From positions 1,116,001 through 1,180,000 of the forward strand of contig CM055880.1 in assembly GCA_029582165.1 (NCBI GenBank): 64,000 bases of DNA. Direction: 5' to 3'. The position numbers were made by a program, and so were the translations under genes. Each line of letters opens with the position of its first letter. The first letter of the stretch is position 1. Under the pieces are notes generated by a model. That model was not told where the DNA came from. It made no database searches and saw only the letters and a list, made by a program, of their open reading frames with translations. Positions 1 through 12,549 of this stretch are shown one piece after another. The stretch is from Portulaca oleracea. Taxonomy: Eukaryota; Streptophyta; Magnoliopsida; Caryophyllales; Portulacaceae.

Positions 1-2124
1 ATAATCCTTATTAATTTATAAAATATTATACATATATTCAAGTAATAGATGAAGAAATTGGACCAACAAAATGATTTGCTTATATTCATGAATATGAATG
101 TAATTGAAGTCTTTCTTTTTTTTTTGCCCCTTCCTCTTAAACTCTAATACAATAATATTGCACGCCATCTCAATTACCTATTTTTATTTGCAAATTGATG
201 ATAATGTGGAATTTGCTTGTATATTCAAAGTAAAATTATGTGTTTGAATTCACGAGTGTGAGTTCATCTAGTTTTGGTGGCTTATAATCAATATATAATT
301 CTCTCAACATTATGATTTTCTATATCGAACTTGTTTCAATTTTACTAGCTTAAATCAAAATATTGATCAATGATCGAATTTTATATTTTATATTGCACTT
401 TTCATTGTAACACATTTAAAGGTATATTTTTTGAAGACCGAAACATAATGATAATCAATCATTAATCTTCTCCTAAAAGTCTCTTCTAATCTTAGGAGAG
501 TTTCTATCTCAAAAGGGGAAGCAATAATATCACACAACGGCTCAATAAGGCAAACGATAAATGCGCCAATTAATAACATTCATCAGGAAATTTATATGTT
601 GGTTCTTGATATCATGAATATTACTTTCTTATATTAAGTGTATCCATGTATCACATATTTTTAGAAAAGTAAATATGACGACAATCGGTTAAAACTGGTC
701 TTAATATAGATAGAGGCGGTACCATAACAAGGAGTTGTTGTTATATATATACTGCTCGGGAGGATTACATTGGTATAACCCTTGCAAAAATTACCTAAGT
801 ATTTTTTTATAATTAACAAAAACAACCCAGTTTAATTAAGTGTTTGTATCCTACATTTCATTAAAAAAAAACTCCCCCTCAAATTGGATTAACGAGGTAA
901 AACATGTGATTAGTCTGGTTGTATGCATGACCAAACTCATAGATCTAAGCAAACTAACATGCGAACAAATTTAAATCCCTAGATCAAGCTTGAAAACTTG
1001 AGCCTTTTGTTCCTTAATAGAGATTTTATTGGGTAATTAACTTCGTTAATCTAGAAAAATCTTTGTTAATCTACCCCGAGGCAAGATTAAGTGGCTGCAA
1101 CCTGAACAAGTTAGGAACCCAAGTAATGACTTGTCAGCCATTCACATGTTTATGAAGTTAGTAGGGATTAATTAGTAAAAGTTGGTAATCTAATAATGAA
1201 GGATAGATAATACTCCAATTAGAACAAAGTGTATCTCTCTAAATATTAATGGGGTTCATGTATGTATTATATTAACTTGTTCATTATCTTACATTAACAA
1301 CTATTGTTGGGTGTTAGGCTACAATGGATAAGTTTTGGTAAGTATCGTTGGGTGAAATTACAAACGAAACTTGTAAAAAATGATAAAGTACGTAAATATG
1401 AAAATCAAAATGAGTTGAATGTTAATCGTAGGTATTTATAAGTTGAATTTATACAACAACAATTGATACATGTTAAGTAGCCATTAGATTCATAAATTAT
1501 TAAAATTTCTTCACAAATATATAATAAAATTAAACTGCAAGTAGATATATTCTCATAAAGAATATTTCAACAAAATCAATTCATTGGTAATATTAGATAC
1601 AAATACACAAGTGCATAAGACAAATCCTATTAAACTCACGATGATTCTTTTTCAACTTATTTCAAAAATAGCAATAAATTCGCTATAAAAAAATAACAAC
1701 AAACTTTCAGGAAAGCACATTTTCGCAGTTGAAATTTAAATATAGACAACATTATTCATGAATTGGAATAGATATGCTTTATTTTCATGATACTCGTTTT
1801 CTAAATCTCTTATCAAAGTTATTGATTTGTCATGATTTCATAAGAATGGACGTTGATCATAAGTTCATGATTCATCATATTCATGGAAAGCAAGATTGAA
1901 AAAATAACAAAATTGAAAAAAATGGCAAAAATCCAATTGCTCATTTGTTCCAAACCTTTTCAATCATGTAAAAAACAAAAAAAAAAAAAACAATCACGTG
2001 AACATTTACAAATCAAAAAACCCTTATCCTACCTAATAGTAATACCACCCTAATTAATCTCACAATTAAACCCCATCAATCAATCTAATCTAATCTTAAA
2101 CCCTCACTTAATCAACACTTAATC
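1..2124. other. Intergenic, AT-rich, no gene seen
   Basis: No supported gene. The sequence is AT-rich with many short A and T runs. The longest open frames are short, have no recognisable domain and look random. The last 100 bases probably hold the 3' UTR of the minus-strand WD40 gene that ends at 2125. Confidence 0.6.
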
Positions 2125-3375
2125 CTATCTACTTAGATTTGATTTACCCTCTAAACACGAATCCACCTTAATACTCCAAACCTTAATCTCTCCATCCAAC
2201 CCTCCACTAAACACCGCCATTCGATCCTCGCCGTCCATCTTCGCCGCCACCGCCTTCACCGCCTTCCGGTGACCCCTCATCACCGTGAGGCTCGCAAATC
2301 GGCCGTCGAATCCCCTCCGCCAGATCCTGACCGTCCGATCCGCCGACCCACTGATCAAAAAATCTCCGACGCTGACTAGGCACAAGATGGCCCCATCATG
2401 CCCCCTGAGGGCCCCACTCACCCCCATGTATTTCCCGCCATCTTCCCTCTCCCACACCAAGATCGAACGGTCGCAGGCCCCCGAGAAAAGGATCGAACCG
2501 TCCTGATTCAACGCCAGCGCATTCACCGCCGATTTGTGCTTCTCCAACGTGGCAATCATCGAATGCCGCTTTTCGGATCCGGGTCGGGCCCACACCCGAA
2601 TCCGCCCGTCGGCGGATCCGGTGTAGACGGCGCCGTCGCCGGAGACCGTCACGGCGTTGACGGCGTCCTCGTGGGCCGTCACGGATTCTAAACATTTGAA
2701 CCCCTTCGACGGGGCCCACAGCTTCAGGGATTTGTCCCAGGAGACGGAGTAAACGGTTTCCGTGCCGTTGACGGTGCTGACGGCGAGGGATGAAACCGCG
2801 TCGTGGTGCTCCACCCAGAGTCGTTTTCTGTGCCGCCTGACCTGGACGTGGTTCTTCGGTAACGGGAAGCTGAGCAGCCGGTTCTTGACCGTCGGTAACG
2901 TCGCCGTTAGTTTGTGACGGCGTTGAGCCGCCGTTAACTTCCAGACGCGGATCTTGCCGTCCTGGTGAGCGGTGATGACCTTCCCGCCGGAGAATCCGAC
3001 CGACTTGACGGCACCGGAGGAGGAGCCGTCGGTGTTGAAGGAGTCGACGACGGAGAGTGTGGCGGAGTCGAAGGCGGTGACGAGGTGGCCGGAGGCGGCG
3101 TAGAGGAGGTCGCCGGAGAGGGAGAGGGCTGCGACGGAGGAGGGGAGGGAGAGGGAGGAGGAGAGGGCGGAGGAGAGTGTCACGGCGGCGTCGATGAGAG
3201 ACAGCGACGGTACGGAGGGGAGGGTGAGGAGGGAGAGGTTGGTGTGGAGGGTGGAGGAGGTCGCCGGAGACGGAGTTCCGGCGGGGTTTTCGTCGGAGAA
3301 TTCGCCGCCGTCGTCGCCGCCGGGGTTGACGGTGGCGCAGAGGGAGAGGCGGTTACGTAGGCGGAGGAGTTTCAT
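2125..3375 (-). CDS. WD40 repeat protein, JINGUBANG-like
   Basis: Single-exon gene, 416 residues. Seen: repeated WD40 blade ends with VW/LW/IW at about residues 144, 219, 261, 307, 351 and 399, each after an SGS.D or similar Asp turn (for example GSADGRIRVW, GSADRTVRIW). Residues 80-110 can form a weaker first blade, giving a seven-blade propeller. The N-terminal 75 residues are Ser/Leu/Thr-rich and low complexity. The intronless layout and the Lys/Arg-rich insert between blades (about 152-188) fit the plant JINGUBANG family, whose founder restrains pollen germination; the function here is inferred only. The start MKLLRLRNR is the first ATG of the frame and lies about 120 bases below a TATA box. 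The gene is strongly GC-rich (Ser, Gly and Val codons ending in C or G) against an AT-rich background, which creates long false frames on the plus strand. It could be any member of this WD40 subfamily. Confidence 0.93.
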   Translation of the reverse strand: MKLLRLRNRLSLCATVNPGGDDGGEFSDENPAGTPSPATSSTLHTNLSLLTLPSVPSLSLIDAAVTLSSALSSSLSLPSSVAALSLSGDLLYAASGHLVTAFDSATLSVVDSFNTDGSSSGAVKSVGFSGGKVITAHQDGKIRVWKLTAAQRRHKLTATLPTVKNRLLSFPLPKNHVQVRRHRKRLWVEHHDAVSSLAVSTVNGTETVYSVSWDKSLKLWAPSKGFKCLESVTAHEDAVNAVTVSGDGAVYTGSADGRIRVWARPGSEKRHSMIATLEKHKSAVNALALNQDGSILFSGACDRSILVWEREDGGKYMGVSGALRGHDGAILCLVSVGDFLISGSADRTVRIWRRGFDGRFASLTVMRGHRKAVKAVAAKMDGEDRMAVFSGGLDGEIKVWSIKVDSCLEGKSNLSR

Positions 3376-3494
3376 GGTGATTGATGGTTTGGTTGGTTGG
3401 TTGTGTGATTCTTTTTTTTTTCCTTTTTTTTTGATAGTAGAAGTTGTTTGAATTTCAGTAGTTTGTTGTGTGGAAATGGAGGTTTGGGGTTGAC

Positions 3495-3502
3495 TTATAT
3501 AT
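3495..3502 (-). promoter_or_regulatory. TATA box of the WD40 gene
   Basis: On the minus strand this reads ATATATAA, about 120 bases upstream of the start codon at 3375, with T-rich leader sequence between. Spacing suits a plant core promoter; not proven. Confidence 0.5.
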
Positions 3503-3540
3503 GCGAGTGGAAAGCCATTGAAGGAGGGGTGCCACTTGGA

Positions 3541-4014
3541 AGGGGTGAGAAATTTATGTAGAGTATTTTTTTTATTATTTTGAATATTGTATTTGTAGGT
3601 GCAACTTTATGGTCATGCAGGTTTCCAAAATAATTATAATAATTAATTGAAATGTTCTTGCAACTTTCTTATAAAATATAGTACTAGTAGTACCTCCATT
3701 GCTATTCGTCGGTTTAGAATTTCAGTAACACATTTATTTTATGGATTTAGACCATGTTCTTATGGGCGATTGTCATGATATGGAAATGGTTAAATATGGT
3801 GAAATTGTGGAAAGTGTGGTAAAGTGTAAATGTTTATGGTAAAATTTATGAAAATTGTAATCGATATGATAGGTGAAAAGAGAAAATATGAAAAGTATAA
3901 GAGAAAAGTAAGGAGAAAGAAGAGTATAAGGATATATTGGTAATGATTAATGTGGTAAAGTGTGGTATGATATGGTAAAATGTGGAATAATATTGAGTGG
4001 TATGGAGCAACCTT
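3541..4014. other. Intergenic, AT/GT-rich
   Basis: No gene seen. From about 3780 to 4010 there are many imperfect short motifs of the type TGGTAAA/TGTGG on the plus strand. This looks like decayed low-complexity or MITE-like DNA next to the retrotransposon fragment. Confidence 0.5.
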
Positions 4015-4017
4015 AGG

Positions 4018-4480
4018 TGTGTTATTTAATAAGCGGATATACCGCGAAAGCTTAAAGGTAAGGTTTATCATCACACTATAATAAGACTTGCAATGCTATA
4101 TGGTTCCGAATGTTGGGTAACGAAGAAGTCTCATTGTCAAAGGTTAAAAGTGGTAGAAATGAAGATGATTAGGTGGATTTATGGGCACACCAAGATGGAT
4201 AGGACTAGGAATAAAGCCTGTCATCAGGAGTTAGGGGTAGTTTCTATTGAAGAAAAGTTGCATGTGAATAGACTAAGATGATTTGATCATGTGTTTAGGA
4301 GGAGTGAGGACGCACCTGTTCGGAGATGTAACAAGGTTCTACTTTCGCTACTTTAGCATGGTCGTGAGAGGCTTAAGAAGTCTACGAGGGAGGTGATTCG
4401 AGGCGACTTGAAGGCTGAAGCACGTAGGTCCAGTTGGAGGACACGACACTCGATAAAGACTCCTGGCAAGTTAGAATCAA
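4018..4480 (+). pseudogene. Non-LTR (LINE) reverse transcriptase remnant, C-terminal end
   Basis: The plus strand translates to the familiar end of plant LINE-type reverse transcriptases: an AMLYGSECW motif, then EMKMIRWIYGHT, then a region like IEEKLHVNRLR followed, after a stop codon, by FDHVFRRSEDAPVRRC. The frame is broken by stops (after residue 62 of the open part, and again in the HGRERL region), so this is a dead fragment. The rest of the element is missing. Family assignment rests on motif recognition, not on a search. Confidence 0.8.
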
Positions 4481-7400
4481 GATAGTTGGGTGAGAGGTGA
4501 ACGGTGAGTGGTTTTAGTGGATTAATGTTAGGTTGCGTATTTGTGTCATTTCTGTGTGGTTCTTGGGTACGTCTTCCTTGTGTTTGTGTTTTTGTTGGTT
4601 TGTCTACTTTACTCACTAATCATTACATTGCTTAGATCATACAGGTATAAATTCTCGTTTTCCATTTACTACTTGGTATCCATTTGGTTTCCAAATAATT
4701 TTCGTTTTCATCTTCATAAAATTTTTCTTATAAGTCCACTGAAATCAGCTTCTTCATATTCCAAACTTCCTATTATTTGTGACTTGGGAGTGAAAACACA
4801 TTCATTAATTCATCGTTTGATTTGATATAAAATAGGTATATTTGGTGTAAAGTTTGAGGATGATCATGGGAAAAAGTGGGATGTTAGCACAAAGAAGGAA
4901 GTTTATAGGCAATGAGGCACGAGATAGACAGATAGTGACCACAAGAGCTGAATATTCTAGGGCACATTATTTTCTCTGGATAATATAAAAACAAGTTCGG
5001 TGGTGGAAGCTCCATTTTTTTTAATTATTATTATCATATTAATATTTATTTATAAAAATCTATAATTTGGAAGTAGTGAAAAATAATTAAGAAAGAAGCT
5101 TCGAAGGCAATGGAGTATATATGATGGACGCGTTAGAAACATGCTTAAATTTGGAGCTAGCTTCTCTCTGTTGTTGGCTGTCACCAGCAACAAGCCATGC
5201 CCACAAGTATCTGTCTCTTCTTATAGGAGAGATTATTATTATTGTTGTTAAGTGTGTGTAATTATCTACAAAGTATATATTTCATAAATCCATATCATCA
5301 TATTCCATAAAATTAGATTTTGTTAAATTTGGCCGACTTTATTGATCGAATTAAGTAAAATGTTTAGGCCACAATATGTACATATATTAAAAACCAATAA
5401 AATCTATATTAAAAACCGATATAACTTATAAGTCATATATAGTAAAATATTAAAAAATCATATTGCGAGGAGTCTGACTCATGATAACTCTAACTATGAA
5501 AATAGTGATAGTCGTATACTAGAATTTTACTAAAAGAGTTCGTTGATGGTGATACTCTAGTTAATTTGATATATAGTTGCTTCGATCTTCTTATGTTTTG
5601 TGGTAAGGTAGTTATATAATTATACTATGTGGTTTAATTTGTACTCTCTATATGTTTTGATGGATCAAATTGACTAGTTTGTTATTGCAAATGCGTAGTT
5701 ATATATACATGGATGGAGTTGGTGTTTTGACAAAGTAGGTCAACCTATATTCATAATCTCATGTTCCTTTTTATTTAAGTGATAGGAATTATGTTATCCT
5801 AATTAAGTGATGAAATACACCTGTATATAGTGAAAAAGAAATAGAGTTTGAGTAAAAAGTTAAAACTATTTTTTTTAGATAATTTTTGGCTAGAGGCCCA
5901 ATTTATTCAAAATAGAAATAAGTCTGAAAAGTGCAGTAAAATAGCACTGAAGTTACATCAGCCTAGAACATAATTAACCTAGCTATCAATGAAAAATGAA
6001 AGGCAAAAGATGATGCAAAACCAAATAGGGGTAGATAGTGTACCACAAATTAGGAAAATGTCCCTATTCTATGTATTGTCTGATTCGTAATTCAGATAAG
6101 CCTGGCAAATTTGCATGCATAGCGCCAACTCTAGCTTCCTTTGTTTCATCCATGAGTTTTCCAGCTATCGGCAGACTTAATTGAATATTGTGGGAAAGAT
6201 CTCAAAATTTTCAACTCGTGTAAAAAATATAGAGAGTCAAAATTCTCAATGAATCTAATTAAATTGTCAGAAAAGTTAAAATTATTTTCACTTTGCCGGA
6301 TGTAAACTATTCTAACAATAAAAGCATGTCCATACCATTTTTAATAGGTTAGAAATTTAACTCTAATGGTGGAAAAGTGAAAAAGAGATAAGGTGGGGAT
6401 CCACAAAAGATCATATAATCAATCTCACACACTAATGTTGAAAAGTATAATTAAATTAATGTAATGATTTAGTTCCAAGCCAAGGAGACTACCAACAACT
6501 CATACATAATTCATTTGATTTGATTTCAACAACATATTCTCCAATGTATCTCTCCTTGTCACTTCCTTTTTGGCTAATTACTTGAAACCTTGAGTTGTAA
6601 CCCACAAACCCAAATACAACCAAACAAATTCATGCCTAAATACCAAGTCACCTCCAAAATGTCCCCATCAAAAATTATTTTTTGATCTTTTTTCTTACTA
6701 TTCATTTTCATATTTATCAAAAAAAAATTATTATCCTGGCTAATACTAATATATTAGTTTAGATGGTGCATTTGAAACCATTTTTCTTAAGTTTCAAGGT
6801 CGACTGATATTTCATACAAAGTGTAATGTTTAAATATATAGTAACTTTTCAATATAAAAAATATGACATCTATTTATATTGGAATAGACATCAAATTTCA
6901 TTCAAAATGTAATGTTTAGGTTTTTAATTACTGCATTTGCTTCAAAATAATTGTCATAATGAATTTTTAAAATAAAATTTGACAATTTTAAGTAATAATT
7001 TATCTAAACATATTGTTAGGAGATTACTCAAAATATTTTATTGAAATCATAAATTCTCTAAACCGACAAATATTTCAGAATAGTGAAAGTAATGATTACT
7101 ATTCAATGTCAAAGCTAAGAAAAAATGGGAGGCCTAGCTTGATATATATAACTTATAATATATTTGATGGTGAATATATATTTTATGCTTTATATATATT
7201 TTTATGGACTCTAAGCCTCTGACCAATCAATATACAACTAGGGCTCCTGCGAAACATATTTATATTGCTAAGATAATATTAATTAGTATGATATTATGCG
7301 CCTACATATCTCAATGGAAATCGACTTTTTACCTAATTTTAGCTTAAAAGTTCTAAGTTCTAATTTTTAATAATCTGTTGTTTTTCTTTGCATGGTTGTC

Positions 7401-10400
7401 ACTGGATTTGAACTCAGGGCAACATGATCCTCCATGCTTTTACCTTAGAAAATTGGCCGGACATATAATAATCCAACTTTTGAGACAGTCGCGCGGTAAA
7501 AATCCCTCTGACTCGACAATGATTCGAAAAACATAAGGTACGGTCATATTGGCTCATGTGTATGTTATTAGTTTGCATTCGATCTTTCATATTGGCTCAT
7601 GCGTTCCTATATATTCAGATGTAAAAATAACAGGTTCATGCATTCCTAGCCAATAATACAAATATACAGTAGCGCATCTAGGTCTTTTGACTAGGGGTAA
7701 CTAGTACACTATTGTATTCATCCAATACATATAAAACCCATAATTTTTATTGCAAATTGTACTGAATTATAATTTTTTTTTATGTTGTTGGTGATCGTGG
7801 CCACCCTGGCTAAGCCTGGGATCCGCCTCAGAAATTACCCAAGCTAGTTAAATTAGGCCTTATAATTTGCGTTCAATTTATTATAAATATACTATTTCTT
7901 TTCATATTTTGAATTCTTATAGTTCATTCATTTAATTATGGTATGACCACACTACATACACATTTAAAGCTTTGAGTCCAAAGTCAAAAGTCAATGCTTC
8001 CCCAAACATACATGCAACTATGCAAGATAGTCATGACTCAATAAATAGCCTTTGTGGGGCTTTAATAAGGGTAATCATGTCACTATATCAGCTTATCGCA
8101 ATAGTTATATTTATAGGGATAAGGTTATGTACATATATATAGATCTCTCTAAATTCTATAAAAACGAGACATGCATTTATAGTTATGATTATTGTTGTTG
8201 TTATAATTGACAAATCTTCTTGTCGAGAAATTGTTAATGGGGGTTGGAGCTTATTGTTGGCCTCATAAAGTGATAGAACTGGAAAATTCTTCCATCACAG
8301 TTTTTCTGCATTAACAATACTCATGCGTTTGATAGTTTCCTTAGAAAACTTTTGCTGGGAAGTCGTTTACTGAGCTTGAGAGTGAATATCATTTATTCCG
8401 CACTAAGACTTTCCAATCTATTTTAAATAATCAAACATTAAAAAGTTTGTCAACATGGAAAACATGTTAACTTTCTCAGAAAAATTTTGAAACGAAACGC
8501 TCCCTCAAAGAAAATACGTGCTAAACCACTTGAACCGATCAGTATCGACATCGAAGCAAGCTTGTATAATTGAATATGAACTAAATTAAGTAGAGAAAGT
8601 CCTAAAGGTAGGGTGGGTGGTGAGTAATAAGCATTCACACAATACATACATCACTAGCTTATCTTCTTCTTCTTTTTCTTTTTCTTTTTCTTCTTCTTCT
8701 TCTTCTTTGTTACTACTATTGGCAAGCAATTTGGCACACAAACAAGTCATAAGTCTTTACTCACAAGTACCTTTGTAGCCCTACCACCCACCATCACCAT
8801 CAAAATTCTCATTTCTCATGCTTTTCAATCTTCATTTTCTCCCCTTATTTTTCTCTCAACTTGCATGTCCACTTGCTCATATACAACCCCTTTCTTTGAT
8901 CTCACTCATCTCTTTCGTTCCCCAACCTATTTGTTTACCTACATATTCCTCCAAACAACTTCATTTTTCTTTTGTTTTTTTTTTTGGGTTGTACTTGTGA
9001 TTTTATATTCAATGTATGTTGGCTTTAATCATCATTTCTCTTTGAGAGATTTCAACTTCGATTAGTTAAATCTTGTCTAGAATCTTCTCCTAATTTTTAA
9101 ATTTATTAAGACATCAAAACGGGCCGAAATATGTATTTATGAACTACGTTCTAACATTTCATTTTATTAGTACATGTATATGTATAAACAATTAACAGTG
9201 CTTTTGAGAAATGCAAATTTGTTATAATACTAATACATGAAGATGCATGCAGGAAGAAGATAGAATGGGAGCAAGTATATTAGTGTACATGTATTATATT
9301 ATTTACTATTTTTAAAAAAAAATTATTTATGCGCATGATAATTTTTGTATATGGTACATATTTGTTCAAAGTAGGTGCTTGATATCGAAGATAAATTTCA
9401 CATCAATCTATCATAATTTTGGGAAAGATTTTTGGAAGAAATGTTAGTACTCTTTGAGTACTTGCATGTTTGTTGATAAGCTCATCTGCTCGTTGGGTCC
9501 GTTACAATAATCATATATGTCATATCTTTCAACTTTTGAACACTCAAATTCATTAATAAATCTATATTTTATTAAAAAAGCTTAATATATATACGGATTT
9601 ATCACTCAAAAGAAACAAAAAAAGAAAAGAAAAGAAGAGGTCAATTGGCAAAGTGAAAACAATCACTCATTCAATCAACTTTTCTTTATGTTTTCTTTTA
9701 TGTTTTTGCACCTGTGGATTCCATATAATCAAAGGGTGGCCAGATCATCGATAAAAAAAAAATAGTATAATTTATGATAAAAATTATGGATTTTATGTCT
9801 ATCTTTTGAATATAATAGTATAATGGATACCCCTAATCAAAAAATCTAAATCTGCCACTGTTTTTTTGAGTGTAAGAATATTGAGTGAGTGTTTGATTAT
9901 AATATATTGAGAGAGAAAATATAAAAGTTCCATCAGTAGAGTTCCGCATTGCATATGCTATATATAAGAGAAATCTTGAAAGTAATTTTCGTACTTCTGG
10001 TATATATCTATGAACGTGGCAAAACACAAAACTATTGGTTCCTTTCCCTCAATGATGGCATGATTTGGCTACTTGCACTTGCTTTTCTATCTATGGATTG
10101 TGAGTATGTGATCCAAGAATATATAACAAGACTCCATTGATTTCTCTCCTTTGTTTTTGCTTTAATATTTTAAAGACTTTTGAGTATGTGTGGGACAAAA
10201 TAGGGCAATCATAGTCATGCCCATGCTTAGATTTTTGATCTTTTCTCCCCCACCATGGCCACCAAAAACCAACCCCCAAACAAAACCCTACTAAAACAAA
10301 AGTCGAGTTGACATGTTTGGTACTATCTCGGAAAAAATTTTCCCGAAGAAAACAAAAAAAAGTTCCCTACCATCTCCCAATTTTTTTTTTTTTGAAAATA

Positions 10401-10429
10401 AAGTTTTGTAGAAAGTAATAAGTATATAC
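4481..10429. other. Long AT-rich intergenic stretch
   Basis: No gene I can support in almost 6 kb. At about 5870-5960 the minus strand ends in a short GGGCCTCTAGCC motif plus an A-tract, like the tail of an old retroposon; a similar tail occurs near 41160-41290. At 8720-9060 the plus strand is C/T-rich and contains an open frame of 60 codons starting at 8818. It is hydrophobic and low complexity and could be a transcript leader rather than a protein. Everything else is AT-rich with no domain. Confidence 0.5.
8662..8708. repeat. CTT/CTTTTT microsatellite
   Basis: A pure pyrimidine run built from CTT and CTTTTT units. It lies just before the C/T-rich 8720-9060 region. Confidence 0.8.
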
Positions 10430-10665
10430 TCCCTCCGTACCCAAAACAAATGTCTTAGTTTGACTAATAAGGTCAAACTTTGTATTTTTGGCTGTTAATT
10501 ATCAAGTTATATGATGACTTAGTATATAAGACTAACATTATTAGATTTATTATAGAAAATATTATATCTCTATATAACATTATGAGTGTTGATAAGATAA
10601 AATGAAATTCATTATCAAAATATTACATTGAAAACCGTGCAAAGTCAAACGAGACAATTATTCAT
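10430..10665. mobile_element. Degenerate Stowaway-like MITE
   Basis: The left end carries the typical TACTCCCTCCGT terminal motif. The inner parts of the two ends are inverted matches (left TGTCTTAGTTTGAC region, right GTCAAACGAGACA region). The outer right end has lost the GGAGGGAGTA motif. About 235 bp, non-coding. Confidence 0.6.
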
Positions 10666-11590
10666 TAGGTAAAAGGTTGTAATTGCTAGTACTACTTATA
10701 AACATTTTAGGTAACAATCAATTGGTAAATGGGGCAATAATGGGTAAATTTAGATAGGATTCAGAAAGTTAGTAAATTAACAAGAGAAGAAACACGGTTT
10801 AAACACAGCGAAGCATAGAGAAATCTGGTCAACTTTAGAGAGTTGATCAAATTTTTTTGGGATAAATTTACCAACCAAACGCTCCATTAATTTACGATAG
10901 ATTTACCCAAAATGATCTATTTAGTAAAAGTTGACATGTTATGTTGAAAGTTTCTTCATTAGATAGTCCATCAACAATCGTCCACACACTAAGTTGACAT
11001 TTACTGGTTACAAACAGATGTTCGGTGCATAATAAAACATAGTTGAAATATTTTGAGAAATATATACACTAGGAATTGAATAATGTCAAAGTATGGGCTT
11101 GTTATATATCTCCCATACATGTATAGTTTATTCTCAGGTTATATATATAAGAAAAGGCTGCAAAATATCAAACATTTACCTATGGGCAAGAATTGAATAA
11201 TAATCATGAGATATTCAATGGAAGAATAATAACAATAATGTTTTGGTGTATATATATGGTATGTTAGTATATATTCTCCACACCAGAGGGTACAAAAAAC
11301 CCTGAAGATTTAGGGCTATCAGATGGCATCAACATTGAAAAATGTGGTGAAATTCAACGATGCTTGATGCATAAGAAATAAACGCAAGGCAGAATGTTAT
11401 CAAGTTCTGAAGAAAAACCAGAATATGCCCACTACTATTAATGGTCATGGTATGGGTCGTCATGTTACCCTATTGTGCATTAGTAACTGTATAGTGTATA
11501 TTCAATTTTGGGCCATAATTCAAAAGTTATGTTTTGGGTCAGGCCATGTTTAGGTGAACAAGATTTTGGGCCATGAGTCAATTTTAGTTA

Positions 11591-11830
11591 GGGTCCGTTT
11601 GGTTGGTTAAAACTCTGGGAAAATGATCAATTTTCACATGTTGACTTATTTTCTTGATGTTTGGATATATGTTAATATTGAGAAAAATTTTACGGAGAGC
11701 CCACCATTTCCTACATTTTTCTAAGGAAAATTTACCTTAGGGGTGGCTAAGGAAATTTTTCCTATAGAAAACTTCATATGTAAAATTTTTCCCGAAAAAA
11801 ATTTCTCTGAGGTTCCTACCAAACGCTCCC
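11591..11830. mobile_element. Tourist-like (PIF/Harbinger) MITE with TTA target duplication
   Basis: The element starts GGGTCCGTTTGGTTGG and ends with the inverted form CCTACCAAACGCTCCC. It is flanked on both sides by TTA (11588-11590 and 11831-11833), the usual 3-bp target of PIF/Harbinger elements. 240 bp, no coding capacity. Relatives with the same CCAAACGC end lie in the SEO intron. Confidence 0.8.
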
Positions 11831-12173
11831 TTAAAAACCCTTCATTCCTACTTACAGACTGAGGTTCTTTAACAAAGTTCCTACATATAGCTATTTTATG
11901 AGAACGATCAATCTTGTCACACTCTTACAGTCTAGTAGCACAATTTAGCATTCAATCTCTTCTCTTATAGCAAAAAAGAATCCTTGATCATGCAATCATT
12001 TTTTGGTCACATTTCAACAAAATTCCAAACAACTTTATAGCAACTGCCAGTAAACAATCTAGTGATTATGCTTGTTCAACTTCTTATATTTATGTTGGTT
12101 CATCTTCCTATTTATCTTCTTCTTCAGAATGTCAGCACACATCGTATCAATCCTAATCAGTTGAGATGGCACC

Positions 12174-12196
12174 GACCCGGATCACATATCCGGGTC
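12174..12196. repeat. GC-rich perfect palindrome
   Basis: Perfect 9-bp inverted arms GACCCGGAT / ATCCGGGTC around a 5-base loop, followed within 35 bases by two more CCCGG motifs. It stands out in AT-rich DNA about 190 bases from the tRNA gene. Function unknown. Confidence 0.7.
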
Positions 12197-12368
12197 AAGA
12201 AAAAACCCGGATGAGAAACCCGGGTGAAACTACGACTTACCGAAATGGTGGCAACGTCTTGTATTGCAGTTAAGCCTGTGTAGAGAAAGAGAAGAGTAGG
12301 GTTTAAGGGTTAGAAATTGAAGAGAAACCAACATTAGGGAATGCAAAAAATGACGGGAAAATAGGAGG

Positions 12369-12378
12369 AAAAAAAAAA
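12369..12378 (-). terminator. RNA polymerase III terminator of tRNA-Thr
   Basis: Ten A on the plus strand, so a T-tract on the minus strand starting nine bases after the tRNA 3' end. This is the usual Pol III stop. Confidence 0.8.
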
Positions 12379-12386
12379 TGCTGAAA

Positions 12387-12458
12387 TGCCCTCACGCAGG
12401 ATCGAACTACGGACCTTCAGTTTACAAGACTGATGCTCTACCACTGAACTATAAGGGC
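12387..12458 (-). tRNA. tRNA-Thr (anticodon UGU)
   Basis: 72 bases including the discriminator A at 12387. All four arms pair: acceptor GCCCTTA with TGAGGGC; D stem GTTC with GAGC around AGTGGTA; anticodon stem TCAGT with ACTGA around loop CTTGTAA (anticodon TGT); T stem CGTAG with CTGCG around TTCGATC. The A box (TAGTTCAGTGG) and B box (GTTCGATCC) are intact. No encoded CCA, no intron. Body and flanks fit a nuclear gene rather than inserted plastid DNA. A T-tract terminator follows. Confidence 0.95.
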
Positions 12459-12549
12459 TTCGTTTGCTAACTTCTCTAAAGTAATCACTAGTATCTAAAC
12501 ACTTGTAGGGATTGGACACGGGTGAAACTAGGGTTAATTGGTACAAACA

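Noticed and set aside
2285..3451. Several plus-strand open frames over the WD40 gene
   Set aside because: They are by-products of the GC-rich antisense coding strand, with Gly/Glu/Arg low complexity and no domain.
8818..9065. Possible small secreted protein (hydrophobic 60-residue frame)
   Set aside because: C/T-rich low-complexity DNA, no codon signal, two overlapping frames of similar length; noted only as intergenic content.
12387..12458. tRNA as inserted plastid trnT-UGU
   Set aside because: The stems differ from the plastid type and it has its own Pol III T-tract; nuclear tRNA-Thr fits better.
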